Assembly (NCBI GenBank): GCA_963702705.1
Contig: CAVPDR010000002.1
Span: forward strand, 558,001-622,000
Length of the DNA stretch: 64,000 bases
Source of the DNA: VRUE01 sp963702705
GTDB lineage: Bacteria > Actinomycetota > Thermoleophilia > Solirubrobacterales > 70-9
Direction of reading: 5' to 3'
The translations under genes and the position numbers were made by a program. Each line of letters opens with the position of its first letter. Positions within the stretch are counted from its first letter, which is position 1. The notes beneath the pieces were generated by a model. That model did not search any database. It was not told the DNA's origin and saw only the letters and a list, made by a program, of their open reading frames with translations. Below are positions 8,855-16,479 of this stretch, one piece after another.

Positions 8855-9450
8855 CTCGCCCTTGACGCTGCCTCGTCGGCGACCAGGTAAGCGGTCAGCA
8901 GCCGCGCGACCCGGCCGCGGTGACTGATCTCGTTCTTCTCCGCCTGGCTCAGCTCCGACATCGTGCGGGGGTCATCGCTGCCGGTGTCGTCGGGGACGAA
9001 GGCCGGGTCGTAGCCGAAGCCGCCCTCGCCGCGCGCCTCCTCGATCAGGTGGCCCTCGCAGCGGGCCTCGAAGACGCGCTCGGAGCCATCGGCCTCGATC
9101 AGCGCCAGGGCGCAGTGATAGGCGGCGCGGCGATCGTCGCCGGCGGCTGCCACCTCGCGCAGGAGCTTGTCCAGGTTCTCCTCGTCGCTCGCGCCGGGGC
9201 CTCCATAGCGCGCCGAATGAATGCCGGGCCGGCCGCCCAGCCCCATCGCCTCGATTCCCGAGTCGTCCCCGATCGCCGCCTCGCCGGTGGCCGCATGCGC
9301 GGTCCGCGCCTTCTCCAGCGCGATCTCGGCAAAGGAATCGCCCTCCTCCGGCGGCAGCTCGACCCCCTCGGGCAGGGAATCGAGCTTGAGGTCGGGCAGC
9401 AGTTCGCGCATCTCGCGCAGCTTGTGCTTGTTGGCGGTGGCGAAGATCAA
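8851..9450 (-). CDS. rdgB: XTP/dITP diphosphatase (RdgB/HAM1)
   Basis: 199 residues, full length. It hydrolyses non-canonical purine nucleoside triphosphates such as ITP, XTP and dITP to protect DNA. Signatures: ATANKHKLREMRELL at the N terminus, GDDSGIEAMGLGGRPGIHSA (active-site loop), and GEGGFGYDPAFVP followed by a SHRGRA phosphate-binding end. The start appears to be TTG at 9450-9448. It follows rph by 20 bp in the rph-rdgB order that is widely conserved in actinobacteria. Confidence 0.95.
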   Translation of the reverse strand: MIFATANKHKLREMRELLPDLKLDSLPEGVELPPEEGDSFAEIALEKARTAHAATGEAAIGDDSGIEAMGLGGRPGIHSARYGGPGASDEENLDKLLREVAAAGDDRRAAYHCALALIEADGSERVFEARCEGHLIEEARGEGGFGYDPAFVPDDTGSDDPRTMSELSQAEKNEISHRGRVARLLTAYLVADEAASRAR

Positions 9451-9470
9451 CCCGATGCACCCGTCAAGGA

Positions 9471-10196
9471 CTACCCGCCGGCCACCTTTTCCTGCACTCC
9501 GCGCAGGCGGGAGATTCCCATCTCGGCGAGGCCGAGCAGCTCGTCGAGCGAAGCGCGGGAGAGCGGCGTGCGCTCGGCCGTCGCCTGCACCTCGACCAGG
9601 CCGCCATCGCTGGTCATCACCACGTTGGCGTCGACCTCCGCGGTCGAGTCCTCGGAGTAGTCGAGGTCGCAGAGGGCGCGGCCGTCGACCATGCCGACGC
9701 TGACCGCAGCCACCGAGCCGGTCAGCGGCATCGCCTCGATCTCCCCGGCGTCGAGCAGCTTCTGCAGGGCAAGGCGAAGCGCAACGTAGCCGCCGGTGAT
9801 CGCCGCGCAGCGGGTGCCGCCGTCAGCCTGAAGCACATCGCAATCGACGTAGACGCTGCGTTCGCCCAGCGCCCTGAAGTCGACGACGACCCGCAGCGAG
9901 CGGCCGATCAGGCGCTGGATCTCGACCCCGCGGCCGTCCTGCTTGCCCTTGGCGATGTCGCGCTGCTTGCGATCGCCGGTCGAGGCGGGCAGCATCGCGT
10001 ACTCGGCCGTGACCCAGCCCTTGCCCCGGCCCTGCATCCAGCGCGGCACGGTCGGGTTGACCGAGGCGGTGCAGATCACCCTCGTCCGGCCCAGGGTGAT
10101 CAGCGCCGAGCCGTCGGCAGTCTCGACGAAGCCGGGGTCGATCGTGACCGGTCGGATGTCGGCGGGCGCGCGGTCGTAGCTGCGGGAGGCTGGCAT
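9471..10196 (-). CDS. rph: Ribonuclease PH
   Basis: 3'-5' phosphorolytic exoribonuclease that trims tRNA 3' ends. 241 residues from the ATG at 10196: RPVTIDPGFVETADGSALI, TVPRWMQGRGKGWVTAEYAM, the RLIGRSLR active-site block and DCDVLQADGGTRCAAITGGY are all diagnostic. A longer in-frame extension to 10280 is not used: a TAGACT -10 box (10210-10205) lies 8 nt upstream of this ATG, which suggests a leaderless transcript starting here. Confidence 0.95.
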   Translation of the reverse strand: MPASRSYDRAPADIRPVTIDPGFVETADGSALITLGRTRVICTASVNPTVPRWMQGRGKGWVTAEYAMLPASTGDRKQRDIAKGKQDGRGVEIQRLIGRSLRVVVDFRALGERSVYVDCDVLQADGGTRCAAITGGYVALRLALQKLLDAGEIEAMPLTGSVAAVSVGMVDGRALCDLDYSEDSTAEVDANVVMTSDGGLVEVQATAERTPLSRASLDELLGLAEMGISRLRGVQEKVAGG

Positions 10197-10363
10197 GGCT
10201 CGCGAGTCTAAGCCAGAGGCTTGACCCAACCGCCCCACAAATGCGGAAGGGCCGCGACGAACGCGACCCTCCCTGCCCACTGGGGGTAGCCCTTGACACT
10301 CGGGGGGACAAGCCCGGCGCCTCGCGAGCTTGGCGAGAGCATAGGCGCATCAGGCCTGAGCAG

Positions 10364-10783
10364 TCAAGAAATTCCTTTTGGTAGAACGTTCAGTCCGCGC
10401 TGGGCGAAGTGCAGGTCGAAGGCGAATGCCTCGTCCCCACCGTCCCGCTCGATCAGCGCAAACGAGGTCGCATCGACGTAGCTCCAGCGCTTGTCGTCGT
10501 GCCCTTCGAGGATCTCCCAGGCGCGTTCCTCCGTCGGCCGATCGAGGTGAACCAGGTCGATCGCACCGCCGCTGCGAAACCGCCGCCCCCACTCGATCGC
10601 CTCGCCGCGGCCGACCCGAACCATCAGTGCCGTGTAGGTCTCGGCGAAGACGTAGTTGGAGGTGAAGAGCGCGACGCCCTCGGAGATCAAGCCGGCCAGC
10701 GCCTTGCGCGCACGCTCGTGCTCGGCCTCCGAGGAGTTGCGCAGGGCGACGAAGGCGCTGGTGTCGATGAAGACCGACCTCAT
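10364..10783 (-). CDS. vapC: PIN-domain toxin VapC
   Basis: 139 residues. PIN-domain ribonuclease; acidic active-site residues are visible in VFIDTSAFVAL (Asp7), YVFAETYTAL (Glu about 48) and YVDATSFALIER (Asp about 103). VapC toxins cut tRNA or rRNA and are held by the cognate VapB. The ATG overlaps the TGA of the antitoxin gene as ATGA, so the pair is coupled. Confidence 0.9.
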   Translation of the reverse strand: MRSVFIDTSAFVALRNSSEAEHERARKALAGLISEGVALFTSNYVFAETYTALMVRVGRGEAIEWGRRFRSGGAIDLVHLDRPTEERAWEILEGHDDKRWSYVDATSFALIERDGGDEAFAFDLHFAQRGLNVLPKGIS

Positions 10784-11016
10784 GGGCCGTAGAGATCGCG
10801 GTCCAAGCTGCTGACGCTGGTTCCCTCGCGGCCCCTGCCGGGGGCCTCATCGACGAGGTAGCTCAGCAGCGGGTCGACGCTGGGATCGACGCCGCGAGCC
10901 CGCTCGGCATCGATCAGCTCGCGGACGACGGCAGCGATGCTCCCTGCCGTGCCCGCGCGCTGCTTGAGCCAGCGGTACTGACCCTCGTCCAGATATAGCT
11001 GGGTTCGATGCCTCAT
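10780..11016 (-). CDS. vapB: Ribbon-helix-helix antitoxin (VapB-like)
   Basis: 78 residues starting MRHRTQLYLDEGQYRWLKQR, a ribbon-helix-helix pattern: a short strand (TQLYL), then two helices (EGQYRWLKQRA and SIAAVVRELIDA). The acidic C-terminal tail (SSLDRDLYGP) would wrap the toxin. It is translated ahead of vapC with ATGA overlap. A palindrome at 11019-11029 immediately upstream is a likely operator for autoregulation. Confidence 0.85.
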   Translation of the reverse strand: MRHRTQLYLDEGQYRWLKQRAGTAGSIAAVVRELIDAERARGVDPSVDPLLSYLVDEAPGRGREGTSVSSLDRDLYGP

Positions 11017-11018
11017 AC

Positions 11019-11029
11019 TGTAATACAGC
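11019..11029. promoter_or_regulatory. Palindromic operator candidate upstream of vapBC
   Basis: CTGTAATACAG is a perfect 5+1+5 palindrome located 2 bp upstream of the vapB start codon, with looser symmetry extending to TAC...GTA on both sides. RHH antitoxins bind such short palindromes, so this is a good candidate autoregulatory site. Confidence 0.6.
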
Positions 11030-11138
11030 GTACCCCTCCCACCGGACGGAAACCGCCCCGCGGGAACCCGCACGGAATCGACCAGCGGTCTGAACGCGGG
11101 CGGCGGACCGACCGGTGCGCGCCGCTCCACCTCCACCC

Positions 11139-11387
11139 TCATTTGAACGCCACCTTGTCGACCGCCTCCTTGATCTTGTTGACGATCACGTCGGCGAGCT
11201 CGGTGCCCTGCTTGCCGTTGAAACCCTTCATCGCCGCCACCATCCCCACCATCAGCAGGGAGACGAGCAGGATCAGACCGACGTACTCGACCGTTCCCTG
11301 GCCCGCCTCGCCGGCGGCCAGCTCGCGGATCGCCCGCACCCGTCGCTCGACGGCTGCGTGGAGATAGCCCATTGCCATGTAGATCAT
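11139..11387 (-). CDS. Flp/Fap-type pilin-like small membrane protein
   Basis: 82 residues: an amphipathic N-terminal part (YLHAAVERRVRAIRELAAGE), then the pilin-like block GQGTVEYVGLILLVSLLMVG, then a charged tail ending DKVAFK. The block with Glu five residues after the glycine pair resembles Flp prepilins of tad systems, though no other tad genes are in view. A perfect AGGAGG lies 6 nt upstream of the ATG at 11387, which decides this start over an in-frame ATG 30 nt upstream. Confidence 0.65.
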   Translation of the reverse strand: MIYMAMGYLHAAVERRVRAIRELAAGEAGQGTVEYVGLILLVSLLMVGMVAAMKGFNGKQGTELADVIVNKIKEAVDKVAFK

Positions 11388-11547
11388 CGAAGCCTCCTTT
11401 TGCGGTTTGGAGGCCAATGCTCAGGGCAGGTGACGCACCGATCCAGACCTGAGTGACAAGAGTGTGCAACGCCTGAGGTACCAAAGGCTCGCTCTGGAGC
11501 CCGCGGCGCCACGGCCGCCGCCGGGCACCGTGGGTACGCTCAACCGC

Positions 11548-12489
11548 ATGCGCGTGCTGGTCGTCACCAACTTCGCGCCCGACGCAGGCGCTCCGCAGCG
11601 CGGCCGCTGGGTTCGCGACCAGGTGGAGGAGATGCGCCGGCGCGGAAACGAAATCGAGGTCTTCGACTTCCCTCCGGGCAAGGGCGAGTACATCCCGGCC
11701 ACCCGCCGGTTGCGACAATTGCTGCGCCAGGAGCGCTTCGACCTCGTGCACGCCCACTACGGCCTGCCCGGCTGGTGCGCCCGCCTGGCCGGCGCGCGGC
11801 CGCTCGTGGTCAGCTTCCACGGCACCGACGTGCGCCACTGGATCGTCGGGCCGCTTTCGCGCCGCCTCGCCTGGCGCGCCGACCTCGTTGCCGCCGTCTC
11901 GCGCGCCCTCTTCGCCCCCGAGGGGGGCCGCCCCGGCTTGCCGCCGGTACCCGGCTCCGCGGTGCTCCCTTGTGGCCCCGACCTGGGCCGCTTCCGACCG
12001 CTGCCGCGCGCCGAGACACGCGGCGAGCTCGGCCTCGACCCCGACGGCCGCTACCTGCTCTTCCCGGCCAACCCGGCCCGGCCCGAGAAGCGCCACGACC
12101 GCGCCGCGGAGCTGGCGCGGGCCTGCGGCGCGGAGCTGCTGACCGGTGGCGCGATCGAGCCCGAGCGGATGCCACTTTGGATCAACGCGGCCAACGCCGT
12201 CCTCGTCACCTCCGACTACGAGGGCTTCGGCCTGGCCGCAATCGAGGCGTTGGCCTGCGACGCGCCCGTTCTCTCGACGCCGGTCGGCATCGCGCCCTAC
12301 GCGCTCGGCGGCTTGCGCGGAGCGCTCTGCGCCCCCTTCGACCTGCCGACCTGGACGGCCGCCGTCCAGCCGCTCCTGGAGTCGGCCGACCCTCGAGTCG
12401 AGGGCGCCGCGCGAGCCGCGACGCTCTCGGCCGCACGGATGGCGGAGCGCACACTGGAGGCCTACCGCACCGTCCTCGCCGGTGCGTAA
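11548..12489 (+). CDS. Glycosyltransferase family 4 protein
   Basis: 313 residues. GT-B fold: MRVLVVTNFAPDAGAPQRGR at the start is the GT4 N-terminal Rossmann strand, FDLVHAHYGLPG follows near residue 65, SFHGTDVRHW near 90, and the donor-sugar signature TSDYEGFGLAAIEALACDAP near 225. It transfers a sugar from a nucleotide donor; the acceptor is unknown. The start is set to the ATG of MRVL; the upstream in-frame extension is Arg/Pro-rich and unlike the family. A coiled-coil gene follows 13 bp downstream. Confidence 0.88.
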   Translation: MRVLVVTNFAPDAGAPQRGRWVRDQVEEMRRRGNEIEVFDFPPGKGEYIPATRRLRQLLRQERFDLVHAHYGLPGWCARLAGARPLVVSFHGTDVRHWIVGPLSRRLAWRADLVAAVSRALFAPEGGRPGLPPVPGSAVLPCGPDLGRFRPLPRAETRGELGLDPDGRYLLFPANPARPEKRHDRAAELARACGAELLTGGAIEPERMPLWINAANAVLVTSDYEGFGLAAIEALACDAPVLSTPVGIAPYALGGLRGALCAPFDLPTWTAAVQPLLESADPRVEGAARAATLSAARMAERTLEAYRTVLAGA

Positions 12490-12502
12490 TAGATTGAGCT
12501 CG

Positions 12503-12943
12503 ATGAGCGAGCCGGCAGGCCAGCCCAGCGGCGAGGATCTCAATGCCCAGGTCGAGATGGCCAAGAAGCGGCTGGAGGAGGCCGCGGCGGCCGCCAGCAC
12601 CGCGGAGAAGCGGGTGGCGGCCGAGATCGAGGCGCTGGAGACCGACCTCGCGAAGGAGCGGGCCCGTGCCTCCGAGGCGCTGGAGGCACTGCGGCTGGCC
12701 CACGCCGAGGAGCTGCGCCGCGAGCGCGAGGCCAAGGACCGGGTGATCGCCGAGGCGGAGGGTCGCCTGGCCGAGATCGAGACCCAGGCCGAGGCCGCCG
12801 AGAAGCGGATCGCCGAGGCCGAGAAACGCGCCGCCGCGAGCGAGGGCGCGATCGAGGACGAGCGGGCGCGGGCGCGGGAAGCGGCAGCGGCCTGGCTTCG
12901 CGGTCAGATCGAGACGATCCGTCGAGAGGCGGGACGGCGATAA
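12503..12943 (+). CDS. Alanine/glutamate-rich coiled-coil protein
   Basis: 146 residues, nearly all coiled coil: repeats of the type AEKRIAEAEKRAAASEGAIE with abundant Ala, Glu, Arg and Lys and no signal peptide or membrane span. Only the extreme N terminus (MSEPAGQPSGEDL) lacks heptads. Function unknown; such proteins can be scaffolds. Its TAA stop overlaps the inferred nadB start. Low complexity makes homology statements unsafe. Confidence 0.75.
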   Translation: MSEPAGQPSGEDLNAQVEMAKKRLEEAAAAASTAEKRVAAEIEALETDLAKERARASEALEALRLAHAEELRREREAKDRVIAEAEGRLAEIETQAEAAEKRIAEAEKRAAASEGAIEDERARAREAAAAWLRGQIETIRREAGRR

Positions 12944-14385
12944 CAACCGGCGCCGAGTACGACGTCGCCGTCGTCGGCGGCGGCGCCGCTGGTCTGTGGA
13001 CTGCCCTGCGGGCGGCCGAGCAGGGCGGCGCAGTCTGCCTCGTCTCGCGCACGCCACTCTCCCAGAGCGCCAGCTTCTGGGCGCAGGGAGGCCTTGCCGC
13101 GGCGCTCGAGCCGGGTGACTCCCCCGCCCAGCACGCCGCCGACACGATCGCCGCCGGGCGCGGGCTCTGCCGCCCCTCGGCGGTGCAGGTCCTGGTCGAC
13201 GAGGCGCCCGCCGCGGTGGCCGAGCTGCGCTCACGCGGGGTCGTCTTCGACCTCGAGCCCGATGGAGAGCTGTCGCTGGGCCTCGAGGGTGGCCACACGC
13301 GCCGCCGCATCGTCCACTCCGGCGGCAGCGCGACGGGGCACGAGATCACCTCGAAGCTGGCCGCGATGGTCGCCGCCGAGCCGCGGATCGAGGTCAAGGA
13401 GCGGACCTCGATGACCGCGCTCTGGAGCGACGGCGAGCGCTGCCACGGGCTGCTCACCGACGAAGGCCGGATCGCCGCCCCGGCCACGGTGCTCGCGACC
13501 GGTGGCGCGGCGGCGCTGTGGCGGCGCACGAGCAACCCGCGCGGCGCGATCGGCGCCGGTCCGACGATGGCCGCAGCCGCCGGTGCCGAGCTCGCCGATC
13601 TCGAGTTCTGCCAGTTTCACCCGACCGCACTGGCCCTGCCCGGCACCCGCTTCGACGGCCTGCTGATCACCGAGGCGGTGCGCGGGGAGGGAGCGACCCT
13701 TCTCGATGCCGCCGGGCGCCGCTTCACCGACGAGCTGGCACCGCGCGACGCGGTCACCGCCGCGATCCTCGACCGGCTCGAAGCCGACGGCACGACCGCG
13801 GTCGAGCTCGACCTGCGCGAGCTCGATCCCGCCCGCTTCCCCAACGTCTTCGAGTCGCTGGTCGAGGCCGGACTCGATCCCGGCGCCGAACCGGTCCCGG
13901 TCGCCCCCGCCTCCCATTACATGATGGGCGGCGTCGCGGTGGACCTCGATGGCCGCTCCTCCCTGCCCGGCCTGCTCGCGGTCGGCGAGTGCTCCTGCAC
14001 GGGCCTGCACGGCGCCAACCGGCTCGCCTCCAACTCACTCAGCGAGTGCTTCGTCTTCGGCGGCCGTGCCGCGACGGCGGCGCTGACGGAAACGGCGGCG
14101 GCCGACCCTCCCGAGCCCGGCGCGTGGCGCTTTGAGCCCCCCACCGAGAAGATCAGGGATGCGGTCTGGAACCTCGCCGGCCCGCTGCGCCGGCCCGAGC
14201 AGCTCGAGCAACTGCTCTCGAGCCCCTATCCACTGGCGGCGGCGATCGCCGCCTGCGCGCTGGCCCGCCGGGAGTCGCGCGGCGGCCACCTGCGCACCGA
14301 CTTCCCCGCCCTCGACCCCGAGCTCGACGGCGTCCACCTCATCTTCGGCGCCGGTGCCGAGGTCCGCGACGAAACCTGGCGCTGA
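12940..14385 (+). CDS. nadB: L-aspartate oxidase
   Basis: About 481 residues. Flavoprotein that oxidises L-aspartate to iminoaspartate for NAD synthesis. FAD motif VAVVGGGAAGLWTALRAAEQ at the N terminus, then SASFWAQGGLAA, HPTALALPGTRFDGLLITEA and a C-terminal GLHGANRLASNSLSECFVFG, all NadB/Sdh-type signatures. The conserved N terminus reaches an ATA at 12940 that overlaps the TAA of the coiled-coil gene; no ATG, GTG or TTG is available between that stop and the FAD motif. ATA is a rare start; a G-to-A change in an original ATGA overlap is the obvious alternative. nadA and nadC are not adjacent. Confidence 0.92.
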   Translation: MTTGAEYDVAVVGGGAAGLWTALRAAEQGGAVCLVSRTPLSQSASFWAQGGLAAALEPGDSPAQHAADTIAAGRGLCRPSAVQVLVDEAPAAVAELRSRGVVFDLEPDGELSLGLEGGHTRRRIVHSGGSATGHEITSKLAAMVAAEPRIEVKERTSMTALWSDGERCHGLLTDEGRIAAPATVLATGGAAALWRRTSNPRGAIGAGPTMAAAAGAELADLEFCQFHPTALALPGTRFDGLLITEAVRGEGATLLDAAGRRFTDELAPRDAVTAAILDRLEADGTTAVELDLRELDPARFPNVFESLVEAGLDPGAEPVPVAPASHYMMGGVAVDLDGRSSLPGLLAVGECSCTGLHGANRLASNSLSECFVFGGRAATAALTETAAADPPEPGAWRFEPPTEKIRDAVWNLAGPLRRPEQLEQLLSSPYPLAAAIAACALARRESRGGHLRTDFPALDPELDGVHLIFGAGAEVRDETWR

Positions 14386-14430
14386 CTTCGTCGTTAGGCG
14401 TCCAATAGGACGGATAAGTGCGAAGTCAGC
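14381..14430. terminator. Hairpin overlapping the nadB stop
   Basis: GCTGACTTCG at 14381-14390 is the exact reverse complement of CGAAGTCAGC at 14421-14430. A second, inner pair (CGTCC/GGACG) sits in the loop. The left arm contains the nadB TGA stop. It can act as a terminator for nadB or as an operator for the downstream hyuA unit. No T-run follows. Confidence 0.5.
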
Positions 14431-14450
14431 GGGGGCGATAGCTTCGTTTG

Positions 14451-16424
14451 ATGCTGCTTGGCGTCGACGTTGGCGGGACCTTTACCGACGCTGTCCTTGT
14501 CGACGGCGAGCGGGTCCATACGGCAAAGCTGCCGACCACGCCCGCGGACCAATCACAAGCGGTGATCGCCGCCGTCGAAGCGGTGCTGGAGCGAGCCGGA
14601 GCCGATACGTCCGGGGTCGAGGTCTTCGCCCACGGGATGACGGTCGGCACCAATGCCCTGCTGGAGGAACGCGGCGCCCGCACCGCATTGATCGCCACCC
14701 GAGGCTTCGCCGACACGCTCGAGATCGCTCGCCAGGACCGTCCTCAGCTGTACCGCCTCTGCGCGCCGAAGCCCGTGCCCCTGGTCGAGGCCGAGCTGCG
14801 TTTCGAGGCCGACGAGCGCACCGGCCCGGACGGGATCGTCGAGCCGCTCGCAGCGGATGAGCCGGCCCGCATGGCGGGACAACTGCGCGACTGCGGTGCC
14901 GAGTCGGTCGCGATCTGCCTGCTCTTCTCCTACCTCGACCCCAGCCACGAGCGCCAGATCGCCGAGCATCTGCGCCGGGAGCTGCCCGGCCTGCACGTTT
15001 CCGCCTCGCACGAGGTCCTGCCCCGCTTCCGCGAGTACGAGCGCTGCTCAACCACCGTGATCGACGCCTACCTCTCCCCCCTGCTCGGTCGCTACCTCGG
15101 CCGGCTCGGCGAAGCCGCCGCGGCAGCGGAGCTGCCGCAACCGCTGGTGATGCAGTCCTCTGGCGGGGTCGCCGGCGCCGAGGACGCGGGCCGCGCCGGC
15201 GCCTGGAGCGTCCTCTCCGGACCGGCCGGCGGCGCCGTCGGCGCCGGCCTGATCGCCCGCATCAGCGGCAACGGCAACGCCCTCGGCTTCGACATGGGCG
15301 GCACCTCGTGCGACGTCTGCGTGGTCGAGGCCGGCGAGGTGCGTCGCACCGACTCACGCACGATCGGCGGGCGCACGATCCAGCTGCCGATGGTCGACGT
15401 CCACACGGTCGGGGCCGGCGGCGGCTCGATCGGCTGGCGTGACCGTGGCGGAGCCCTCCGCACCGGCCCGCAATCCGCCGGCGCCGACCCCGGTCCCGCC
15501 TGCTACGGACGCGGCGGGGTCGAGCCGACCGTCACCGACGCGAATCTCCTGCTCGGCCGCCTCTCCGCTGACTCGGAGCTGGCCGGCGGGGTGACGCTGG
15601 ACATCGAGGCCGCGCGCGCGGCGATGAGAAACCTCGCCGCTGAACTCGGGCTGAGCGAAACGGAGACCGCCGAAGGGATCGTCCGCGTCGCCAACCAGGA
15701 GATGGCGCGGGCTCTGCGCGTGGTCACGGTCGAGCGCGGCATCGATCCGCGTCGCTTCGCACTGCTCCCCTTCGGCGGCGCCGGGCCGATGCACGCCGCC
15801 GAGATCGCCGCCGAGCTGGGAATCGAGCGCATCCTCTGCCCGCGCGCCGGCGGCGTGCTCTCGGCACTCGGGCTCTGCGCCTCCGACCGCCGCCGCGACA
15901 CCGCCCGCACCGTGATGCTGAGCGGTGCCGAGCTGAACGGCGAGCGCATCGCCGCCGAGGTCGAGCACCTGATCGCGGCCCTCGGCGGCGAGGCCGGCGC
16001 CACCGAGGTGGTCTACGAGATGCGCTACGCGGGCCAAGCCTTCGAGCTGCCGGTATCGGGCTCCACCCGTCCCGATCCCAACGATCTTCGCGAGCGCTTC
16101 GCCACCGCCCACGAGGGGCGCTACGGGCACCGCGACCCCGACGGCGAGGTAGTCCTCGTCGACATTCGCGTCGCGACGGTCGTCTCGAGCCCGTGCCCCG
16201 AGCCGAAGGCGGCGCCGGCAGACCAGACCCGGGAGACCGGGCGGCGCGTCCGGTTCGGCGGGGAGTGGCTGGAGACGCGGGTGCTACACGGCGAGCCACC
16301 GGCCGGCCCCATCGGCCAGGGCCCGACGATCTTCGAGCTGCCCGAGGCGACTTTTGTCCTTCCCCCCGGCTGGCGAGCCGAGGTCGATTCGGCCGGAACG
16401 ATCCGCGCGGACGTACGGCCATGA
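14451..16424 (+). CDS. hyuA: Hydantoinase/oxoprolinase subunit A (HyuA)
   Basis: 657 residues. ATP-dependent hydantoinase/5-oxoprolinase A subunit, an actin-fold ATPase: LGVDVGGTFTDAVLVDGERV (phosphate-1 loop), SGPAGGAVGAGLIARI and GFDMGGTSCDVC (phosphate-2), then FGGAGPMHAAEIAAELG. With HyuB it opens hydantoins, N-methylhydantoin or 5-oxoproline. Start ATG at 14451 lies 6 nt after a TAGCTT -10 box (14439-14444), suggesting a leaderless mRNA. hyuB follows after 55 bp. Substrate is undetermined. Confidence 0.9.
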   Translation: MLLGVDVGGTFTDAVLVDGERVHTAKLPTTPADQSQAVIAAVEAVLERAGADTSGVEVFAHGMTVGTNALLEERGARTALIATRGFADTLEIARQDRPQLYRLCAPKPVPLVEAELRFEADERTGPDGIVEPLAADEPARMAGQLRDCGAESVAICLLFSYLDPSHERQIAEHLRRELPGLHVSASHEVLPRFREYERCSTTVIDAYLSPLLGRYLGRLGEAAAAAELPQPLVMQSSGGVAGAEDAGRAGAWSVLSGPAGGAVGAGLIARISGNGNALGFDMGGTSCDVCVVEAGEVRRTDSRTIGGRTIQLPMVDVHTVGAGGGSIGWRDRGGALRTGPQSAGADPGPACYGRGGVEPTVTDANLLLGRLSADSELAGGVTLDIEAARAAMRNLAAELGLSETETAEGIVRVANQEMARALRVVTVERGIDPRRFALLPFGGAGPMHAAEIAAELGIERILCPRAGGVLSALGLCASDRRRDTARTVMLSGAELNGERIAAEVEHLIAALGGEAGATEVVYEMRYAGQAFELPVSGSTRPDPNDLRERFATAHEGRYGHRDPDGEVVLVDIRVATVVSSPCPEPKAAPADQTRETGRRVRFGGEWLETRVLHGEPPAGPIGQGPTIFELPEATFVLPPGWRAEVDSAGTIRADVRP

Positions 16425-16479
16425 GACCGGTGGTCGACTTGGTCGCACATAGGACAACCAACTCGACCACGGAGACTCG

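Noticed and set aside
10780..12735. Minus-strand ORF of 651 codons
   Set aside because: Only its last 78 codons (the RHH antitoxin from ATG 11016) are real; the rest is antisense to the glycosyltransferase gene and is low-complexity Arg/Gly.
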